11,996 nucleotides of DNA from Nitrospirae bacterium CG1_02_44_142 (GTDB lineage Bacteria; Nitrospirota; Thermodesulfovibrionia; Thermodesulfovibrionales; UBA1546), in assembly GCA_001871685.1 (NCBI GenBank), contig MNVK01000017.1, positions 1-11,996 on the forward strand, in the 5' to 3' direction. The position numbers and the translations under genes are program-made. Below the pieces are notes generated by a model. That model was not told where the DNA came from. It searched no databases and was given only the letters and a program-made list of their open reading frames with translations. Shown piece by piece: positions 7,434 to 11,996 of this stretch. Position 1 is the first letter of the stretch. Each line of letters starts with the position of its first letter.

Positions 7434-7571
7434 CTATTTTATTTTTTCAAAGGCGTCCTTGGGCGCATTGCACACAGGACATTTCCAGTCATCCGGGAGC
7501 TGTTCAAACGGAGTCCCCTCTACTGCCTCATCGTATTCATAACCGCATACCGTGCATTTCCAGATAGACAC
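7434..7571 (-). CDS. Rubredoxin, GTG start, 45 residues
   Basis: This is a small mononuclear-iron electron carrier. The translated protein starts SIWKCTVCGYEYDEAVEGTP after the initiator and ends CPVCNAPKDAFEKIK. The two CxxC(G/N) knuckles (C6, C9, C39 wait-free order: CTVC near residue 6 and CPVC near residue 31) hold the iron. It uses GTG at 7569-7571, preceded by GGAGGAG right after the flavodiiron stop at 7581; an ATG two bases upstream is in another frame. It ends 9 bases before the rubrerythrin ATG. It is the expected electron donor for both neighbours. At 45 residues it is slightly shorter than usual rubredoxins (about 52) but complete. Confidence 0.95.
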   Translation of the reverse strand: MSIWKCTVCGYEYDEAVEGTPFEQLPDDWKCPVCNAPKDAFEKIK

Positions 7572-7580
7572 ATCTCCTCC

Positions 7581-8798
7581 TCACTCAAATTTTTTATGAT
7601 ATTCTTTCGCCTTCCTCGCAAAATCTCTTCCGAATTCATAACACAGTTTCTCATCTTCAGCCGACGGCTTATAAACAACCTGCAGGCCCGGTTCAACTGT
7701 CTCCAGTCCCATTTTTTTGAATTCCTCATAAACCTCTTTTACTGCGCCTCCGCCCCAGCCGTAACTTCCGAATGCTCCCATGATGCGATTCTTAGGCCTC
7801 AGCCCTCTGAGATATGTTAAAAATCCTGCAACCGAAGGGAATATCGTGTTGTTTAAGGTCGGCGTTCCAATAAGACATCCCCTTGATTTCCATAATTCCT
7901 TCACTGCAATACTTCCGGGCGTGGCCCTTAATTTTATCACGGTGCAGTCAACCCCTTCATCTTTAATCCCCTGCATTATCGGCAGTGTCATGCGCTCCGT
8001 GCTGTGCCACATCGTATCATATATTATTGCAATCCTTAGAGACGCCTTGCCATCCGCCATATCCTGATACATCCGAATAACTCTGCCCGGCTGTTTACGC
8101 CAGATAATGCCGTGGTCCGGAGCAATCATATCTATCTCAAGCCCGAGTCTCTGCAGCTCGGAAATCTTTGCCTTTATGAGCTGCCCGAAAGGCATGAGGA
8201 TATTTGCGTAGTAGTCAACAACAGAGTCCTCAAGTTCGGCGTGTGATGCGCATTCTATGAATTCATCGTCAAAGCGGGCTGCCGTGGCAAGATGCTGCCC
8301 AAATGCGTCCTGCGAGATGAGAAGCTTCGCCTCCTTCACATAAGTCATCATTGAGTCAGGCCAGTGAAGCATCGGGGTTTCCAAAAATAGCAAGGTCCTT
8401 TTTCCTATATTTAAGGTATCTCCGGTTTTTACAACCTTTACATTCCATTTTGACAAATCAAAAAACCTGTCAAGCCCTTTCTTGCCTCTATCCGATATAT
8501 AAATCGTTGCATCAGGCGCAAGCTCCATTATCTTGTCAATGCTGCTTACATGGTCGGTTTCTATATGGTTTATTATCACATTAACAATCTTTGAGGGGTC
8601 TGTGATGCTTTTTATATTTCCAATGGTTATATCAGAAAAATCATGCTTAACAGTGTCAAGCAGGGTAATCTGTTCGTCCATGATAATGTAATTGTTGTAT
8701 GTCGTTCCATTGGGAATAACATATCCGTGGAAATCCCTTATAGCCCAGTCTATTGCCCCAACCCAGTATATGCCCGGCTTTATCTCTACAGCCTTCAT
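7581..8798 (-). CDS. fprA: Flavodiiron protein (A-type flavoprotein, O2/NO reductase)
   Basis: This cytosolic enzyme reduces O2 to water or NO to N2O with electrons from rubredoxin. The protein has 405 residues. The metallo-beta-lactamase-like domain (1-250) keeps the diiron ligands: H78-x-E80-x-D82-H83, H145 (LHWPDSM), D164 (SQDAFG) and H229 (APDHG). The flavodoxin domain (about 254-400) has the FMN loop YDTMWHSTERM and FGSYGWGGG. There is no extra rubredoxin or flavin-reductase domain, so it is the simple class, and the separate rubredoxin gene 9 bases downstream supplies electrons. The ATG at 8798 has AAGGAGG about 9 bases upstream. It is the first gene of the redox operon, reading away from addA across a 163-base gap. 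Confidence 0.96.
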   Translation of the reverse strand: MKAVEIKPGIYWVGAIDWAIRDFHGYVIPNGTTYNNYIIMDEQITLLDTVKHDFSDITIGNIKSITDPSKIVNVIINHIETDHVSSIDKIMELAPDATIYISDRGKKGLDRFFDLSKWNVKVVKTGDTLNIGKRTLLFLETPMLHWPDSMMTYVKEAKLLISQDAFGQHLATAARFDDEFIECASHAELEDSVVDYYANILMPFGQLIKAKISELQRLGLEIDMIAPDHGIIWRKQPGRVIRMYQDMADGKASLRIAIIYDTMWHSTERMTLPIMQGIKDEGVDCTVIKLRATPGSIAVKELWKSRGCLIGTPTLNNTIFPSVAGFLTYLRGLRPKNRIMGAFGSYGWGGGAVKEVYEEFKKMGLETVEPGLQVVYKPSAEDEKLCYEFGRDFARKAKEYHKKFE

Positions 8799-8890
8799 CT
8801 GCTCTCATCCTCCTTTTACAAGCAACTTCATTTTCTAATTCAAAGCCTACACATAAAGAATAGCAAAAAAAACAGCAAAAAGAGAAGGTA

Positions 8891-8910
8891 TTAAATACGT
8901 GTCAATTTAA
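8891..8910. promoter_or_regulatory. Possible operator, TTAAAT-N8-ATTTAA
   Basis: Six-base inverted arms are separated by eight bases in the middle of the divergent promoter region. On the - strand the interior contains TTGACA (8905-8900), a perfect -35 box, but no convincing -10 lies 16-18 bases on. The position suits a regulator of the redox operon. It does not match the PerR, Rex or FNR consensus I know. Such A/T palindromes can arise by chance. Confidence 0.3.
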
Positions 8911-8914
8911 ATAT

Positions 8915-8922
8915 GGTAAAAT
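8915..8922 (+). promoter_or_regulatory. Candidate -10 region for addA
   Basis: TGGTAAAAT (8914-8922) fits an extended -10 (TGnTAtAAT with one mismatch). The -35 region is poor. Transcription would begin near 8929, about 33 bases before the addA ATG at 8962. Confidence 0.35.
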
Positions 8923-8961
8923 TACATATGAAAATCCCGCTGTGTTATTCTGAGGACAAGC

Positions 8962-11900
8962 ATGAACAGCTACCTTGACACATCAAAGAGTGTAATCATC
9001 TCCTCGCCCGCAGGCTCCGGCAAAACAGAAAAGCTGGCCAGGCGGTATATAAGCCTTCTTCTTGACGGCTCTGACATAGAAAAAATCCTCTGCATAACAT
9101 TCACGGAAAAGGCGGCTGCGGAGATGAAGGAAAGAATCTTAAACATCATTGAAAAGGAAAATCCAGACCTTCTCTCTAAGATTAAAGAAAAGATGCCGCT
9201 GATGAGAGTATCAACCATTCATGCATTCTGTCTCAAACTTTTAAAGCGTTTTTCAATAGAACTCGGAGTGGACCCTTCGCTTGACGTCATGGATGAGTTT
9301 GAGGCGTCTCTCCTCTGGTCAGAGGCTGTCTATGAATGCGTGATGGAGGAAAAAGACAAGCCGGCGCTATTCTTTGACATGATGAAAGACAGGGGGATTA
9401 AAGGCTGGGACAAGGTTTTTTCAATACTCAATACGCTGTATGCAAAAAGACCGATTTCTGAACTGCTCCTGAAGTCCACAGAAAATGAGAATAATCCCTA
9501 CTCACCTCCCATAAAAGATAACTCCTCCTTGCTCCAGTCGGGTGGGGTTAAAGGCGAGTTGGGGGGATTTTCAGAAGAAAAAAGAATCCTTGAGCTCTAC
9601 TCAAAATGCCTTGAACAATATAAAAACAAAAAACTTGAACGCCATCTCCTTGATTTTGACGACCTTGAGATTATGACATACGAAGCGCTGGCCAGCCACC
9701 CTGAGTGGCAGAATATCCTCTACTCGTTTGACGAGCATACAGACCATATACTCGTTGATGAGTTTCAGGATACAAATTCAATCCAGTGGCAGATTATAGA
9801 CAAACTCACAGAAGAATGGCGCTCAGGTATTGGAGCAAAAAGAAGCAAAGGGAAGACTCCTACAATATTCCTGGTCGGAGACGACAAGCAGTCCATCTAT
9901 CTCTTCAGGGGAGCAAATGCAGGCGTGTTTGAAGAAGCAAAGAACAGGCTTTCCGAATGGCTCGGAAATGAATATCACTTCGAAGAGGCGAAAGAGAATT
10001 TCAGAAGCCTGCCTGCAATTATAAACTTTGCAAACGCCCTCTTTGGAAAACTCATGCCCCCACTATTGCCTTACACACAGCATAATCCCCCTTCACCCCC
10101 CAGAAGAAAATCCCCCCATCCCCCCTTTGTCAAAGGGGGGCAAGGGGGGATTAAAGAAGGGGTTCAGGGGGGATTTTCAGGTGAGACATGGCGGACCAGA
10201 TATGCTCATTTTGAGGCCACAAGGGAAGGAGAAGGAAGGGTTGAGCTTGCGCTTGCAGAAGCAGGAGACAACACAAAAAAAAGCCGCATAAAAGAGGCGT
10301 CTGTTTTGGCAAAAAGAATCAAATCCCTTGCAGGCATATATGAGATATCAGACGGAGACAAGAAAAGGCCCTGCGCCTGCGGAGACATGGCAGTGCTTTT
10401 AAGAAAGAGGACTCACCTAACATTATTTGAGAGCGCACTGAGAAAAGAGCATATACCTTTTATTGTGGTGAAAGGCATCGGGTTCTATGATGAACCGGAG
10501 GTTGCTCTGCTGCGGGAACTTCTTTCTTTTATTGTTGACCCTCATGATGACTACAGCCTTTTTTGCGTGCTGAGAAGCCCGCTGTTCGGAATTGATTATG
10601 AAACACTTTTAAATCTGATTGCGGAAAACAACCGGCCTCTCATAAATAAACTTCAGGCTAATCCCGAGCATCTCGGGAGGATATTCAGGATGCTTCATAG
10701 CTGGATAGAGAAATCAAAAAATACGCCGCTTGCAATAATACTTGAGGAGGCGCTCACAGAGACAGAAGGCTGGAAACACTACAGGGAAAAGCAGAGGCAG
10801 GCTAACATAAAGAAATTTATAAAACTCATTGAGTCCTATGAATCAGCAGGGTTTTCGGGGCTTGAGATACGGGAGAAACTCATCAAGGCCAGGTCCGCCT
10901 CAGGCGGAGGAGATGAGCCAAAGGCAAATATAAACACCGAGGGCATGAACGCAGTAAAAATTATGACTATACATGCCGCGAAGGGGCTTCAGTTCCCGAT
11001 GGTATTCCTGCCGTCTCTTGACGAGGCAGACACTCCGAGAAGCAGTTCAATTGTTATAGATGAAGAAGACGGCAGGCTCTCAATCGCATACGAAGAAGAT
11101 TCTGCAAAGAGGAAAAATATCGCCGAGTTCGCACGAAGAAAGGAAAAAGAACTTGAGGAGGGAAAACGCCTTTTTTACGTAGCTGTTACAAGGGCCAGGG
11201 ATTTTCTGTGCATGCTCGGCGCTCTGAACAAAGAGAAATCTCCCGCAGGAAGGCTTGCGTATCTCACAGAAAATTTTGACGTACTAAAGAATGGAAAAAT
11301 AAACAGCAGAACTGATTTCTTTGAAATACTAACTGAAACCGAGATAGAAAAAGTTTATTCTGAGATTCAGCTATCAGCTATCATCCGCCTCAGGCGGAAT
11401 CAGCTATCAGCAAAACCATCAGCATCCGAATTCATTTACACCGAGCCTATTTTATTTGAGCCTGAAATAAAATGGCGCGATGTTACTGCGGATTTGGACA
11501 TAAGGATAACTCACGGCGAAGAATGGGTTATACTCGGCAGGATTTTTCACAGGCTGTTTGAAGAACTCTCAAAGGGGATTCTGACGCCGGAAGGCGTAAA
11601 TGAAAGAACTCTGTCGCTGCTGAAAAATGAATTCCTTTCTGATGAGAATATTCAGAAACTCAGCAGTATTGTGCTTACTGATTTTCAATCGCTGAAAGTA
11701 AACAGACATCTGGATAACATAATTCTGCCCCGAGAGAATTCATTTGCGGAACTGCCCTTCATCCTTCAGAAAGGCAGCGCTGTTTTCAGAGGAAGAATTG
11801 ACAGGGTAAGCATTGAAAACAATATTGCCGTGATTTATGACTACAAGACCTTCCCGGTAAAAGATGAAGAGGTGCCGTTACTCTCCGAAAAATACAGGTT

Positions 11901-11996
11901 TCAGATGGATATCTACAAGGAAGCGGCAAGCAAAATCTTTTCCCTGAAAACAAAAGCCTATCTGCTTTTCACGCATAGAGGGCTGCTGGTAGAGAT
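8962..11996 (+). CDS. addA: AddA-type helicase-nuclease subunit (3' partial, 1011 codons seen)
   Basis: This is the UvrD-like 3'-5' helicase and nuclease subunit of AddAB. The ATG at 8962 has GAGGA five bases upstream. The frame stays open to the window edge. Helicase motifs: Walker A SSPAGSGKT (14-22), CITFTEKAAAEM (44-55), STIHAFC (84-90), LLDFDDLE (near 230-236), VDEFQDT (265-271), FLVGDDKQSIYLFRGA (303-318), NFRSLPAIINF (346-356), MTIHAAKGLQFPMVF (668-682) and RLFYVAVTRARDF (736-748). The RecB-type nuclease domain keeps GRIFHRLF with H863, GRIDRV with D947, DYK (D960, K962) and Q981/Y985. Only a short C-terminal end should be missing. Four repeat insertions (9493-9569, 10084-10175, 10894-10908, near 11368-11411) lie in variable linkers and leave every motif intact. 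RecB is the alternative, but the AddB upstream supports AddA. Confidence 0.92.
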   Translation, partial: MNSYLDTSKSVIISSPAGSGKTEKLARRYISLLLDGSDIEKILCITFTEKAAAEMKERILNIIEKENPDLLSKIKEKMPLMRVSTIHAFCLKLLKRFSIELGVDPSLDVMDEFEASLLWSEAVYECVMEEKDKPALFFDMMKDRGIKGWDKVFSILNTLYAKRPISELLLKSTENENNPYSPPIKDNSSLLQSGGVKGELGGFSEEKRILELYSKCLEQYKNKKLERHLLDFDDLEIMTYEALASHPEWQNILYSFDEHTDHILVDEFQDTNSIQWQIIDKLTEEWRSGIGAKRSKGKTPTIFLVGDDKQSIYLFRGANAGVFEEAKNRLSEWLGNEYHFEEAKENFRSLPAIINFANALFGKLMPPLLPYTQHNPPSPPRRKSPHPPFVKGGQGGIKEGVQGGFSGETWRTRYAHFEATREGEGRVELALAEAGDNTKKSRIKEASVLAKRIKSLAGIYEISDGDKKRPCACGDMAVLLRKRTHLTLFESALRKEHIPFIVVKGIGFYDEPEVALLRELLSFIVDPHDDYSLFCVLRSPLFGIDYETLLNLIAENNRPLINKLQANPEHLGRIFRMLHSWIEKSKNTPLAIILEEALTETEGWKHYREKQRQANIKKFIKLIESYESAGFSGLEIREKLIKARSASGGGDEPKANINTEGMNAVKIMTIHAAKGLQFPMVFLPSLDEADTPRSSSIVIDEEDGRLSIAYEEDSAKRKNIAEFARRKEKELEEGKRLFYVAVTRARDFLCMLGALNKEKSPAGRLAYLTENFDVLKNGKINSRTDFFEILTETEIEKVYSEIQLSAIIRLRRNQLSAKPSASEFIYTEPILFEPEIKWRDVTADLDIRITHGEEWVILGRIFHRLFEELSKGILTPEGVNERTLSLLKNEFLSDENIQKLSSIVLTDFQSLKVNRHLDNIILPRENSFAELPFILQKGSAVFRGRIDRVSIENNIAVIYDYKTFPVKDEEVPLLSEKYRFQMDIYKEAASKIFSLKTKAYLLFTHRGLLVE
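9493..9569. repeat. Diverged palindromic element in addA, in frame
   Basis: It begins AATCCCTACTCACC and ends GGCGAGTTGGGGGGATT, whose reverse complement (AATCCCCCCAACTCGCC) resembles the left end. The two ends are therefore a degraded inverted repeat of the same type as the other elements. It encodes a Pro/Ser/Gly-rich loop (NNPYSPPIKD to GELGGF) just before the helicase segment leading to LLDFDDLE. Divergence suggests an older copy. Confidence 0.6.
10084..10175. repeat. Nested palindromic element in addA, in frame
   Basis: An inner near-perfect palindrome at 10109-10152 (C runs, TTTGTCAAA, G runs) is nested in outer arms starting AATCCCCC at 10084 and ending GGGGGGATT at 10175. The nested plan is like the addB copy. 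It encodes NPPSPPRRK, SPHPPFVKGGQGG and GVQGGF, between NFRSLPAIINFAN and the next conserved part of the helicase. The frame is kept. Confidence 0.85.
10894..10908. repeat. 15-base palindrome TCCGCCTCAGGCGGA, copy 1, in addA
   Basis: A 7+1+7 perfect inverted repeat, encoding SASGG in a linker before the motif V region. It is identical to the copy at 11384-11398, 490 bases on. Confidence 0.8.
11368..11411. repeat. Palindrome copy 2 flanked by CAGCTATCAGC direct repeats, in addA
   Basis: The 15-base palindrome TCCGCCTCAGGCGGA (11384-11398) sits between two 11-base direct repeats CAGCTATCAGC (11368-11378 and 11401-11411). The left side also has an extra heptamer step (AGCTATC twice). The stretch encodes a linker (IQLSAIIRLRRNQLSAKPSA) between helicase motif VI and the nuclease domain. 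The direct repeats could be either a host heptamer array that received the palindrome or a duplication made on insertion. Confidence 0.75.

Larger units (their letters stand above)
8799..8961. other. Divergent intergenic region between the flavodiiron gene and addA
   Basis: These 163 A/T-rich bases separate two genes read in opposite directions, so promoters for both must lie here. Seen: the strong ribosome site of the flavodiiron gene (- strand AAGGAGG near 8809-8815), GAGGA for addA (8952-8956), a palindrome at 8891-8910 and a run of eight A at 8865-8872. No RNA gene or small open frame is supported. Confidence 0.7.

Noticed and set aside
7520..7729. 69-codon - strand frame spanning the flavodiiron end and rubredoxin
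   Set aside because: It lies in the wrong frame for both genes; the real small gene here is the 45-residue rubredoxin with a GTG start.
8877..8905. Full sigma-70 promoter for the redox operon built on TTGACA at 8905-8900 (- strand)
   Set aside because: The bases 16-18 downstream read CTTTTT and similar, not a -10 box, so only the -35-like match is real.
552..10175. CRISPR array
   Set aside because: The repeats are kilobases apart, inside genes, without regular spacers or cas genes.
10028..10291. 87-codon + strand frame with a KGGKGG peptide
   Set aside because: It is a shifted reading of the repeat inside addA; the addA frame runs through unbroken with helicase motifs on both sides.
8962..11996. 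addA as a pseudogene broken by repeat insertions
   Set aside because: The frame is continuous for 1011 codons, and all helicase motifs and nuclease residues are present.
1..11996. tRNA, rRNA, transposase or phage genes
   Set aside because: Nothing resembling these was seen on either strand; gaps between genes are all under 170 bases.

Overview
The window reads as chromosomal DNA from an anaerobic or microaerophilic Gram-negative-type bacterium. The evidence is a retraction ATPase of type IV pili, a lipoprotein signal, a multiheme periplasmic cytochrome and an oxygen/peroxide defence set of flavodiiron protein, rubredoxin and rubrerythrin. Moderate G+C, compact operons and abundant short palindromic repeats recall Nitrospirota (Thermodesulfovibrio-like) or sulfate/metal-reducing lineages. 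That placement is an inference from style and gene content, not a taxonomic assignment.

Layout. (1) 1-1956, + strand: C-terminal part of an AddB-type nuclease subunit, cut by the left window edge. (2) 1957-2005: short convergent junction with a GGGGACAGTCCCC palindrome. (3) 2006-4587, - strand: small lipoprotein, PilT and a cyclic-nucleotide-binding/GAF protein, read from a good extended -10 promoter near 4630. The last two genes overlap by ATGA. (4) 4689-8798, - strand: a tight five-gene run of flavodiiron protein, rubredoxin (45 aa), rubrerythrin, an octaheme hydroxylamine-oxidoreductase-like cytochrome c and a HEAT-repeat protein, with gaps of only 9-12 bases. (5) 8799-8961: divergent intergenic region with a TTAAAT-N8-ATTTAA palindrome. 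(6) 8962 to the right edge, + strand: AddA-type helicase-nuclease, an open frame of 1011 codons that is still open at the edge.

The two halves of one recombination enzyme (AddB, AddA) therefore flank about 7 kb of unrelated genes read in the opposite direction. In the middle block, electrons would pass from rubredoxin to the flavodiiron protein (O2 or NO reduction) and to rubrerythrin (peroxide reduction). The octaheme cytochrome would act on a nitrogen compound in the periplasm. Together this suggests an oxidative/nitrosative stress unit. The PilT/cNMP pair suggests nucleotide-controlled pilus retraction.

The most unusual signal is a set of short repeats inside the coding sequences that never break the frame. 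G/C-rich palindromes encoding NPPxPPF.KGGxGG-like peptides occur once in addB, once in the cytochrome gene and twice in addA. A heptamer array sits inside the AddB nuclease domain. A 15-base palindrome, TCCGCCTCAGGCGGA, occurs twice in addA. They lie in apparent loops and linkers, with all recognised motifs intact, like the Rickettsia palindromic elements that insert in frame into proteins.
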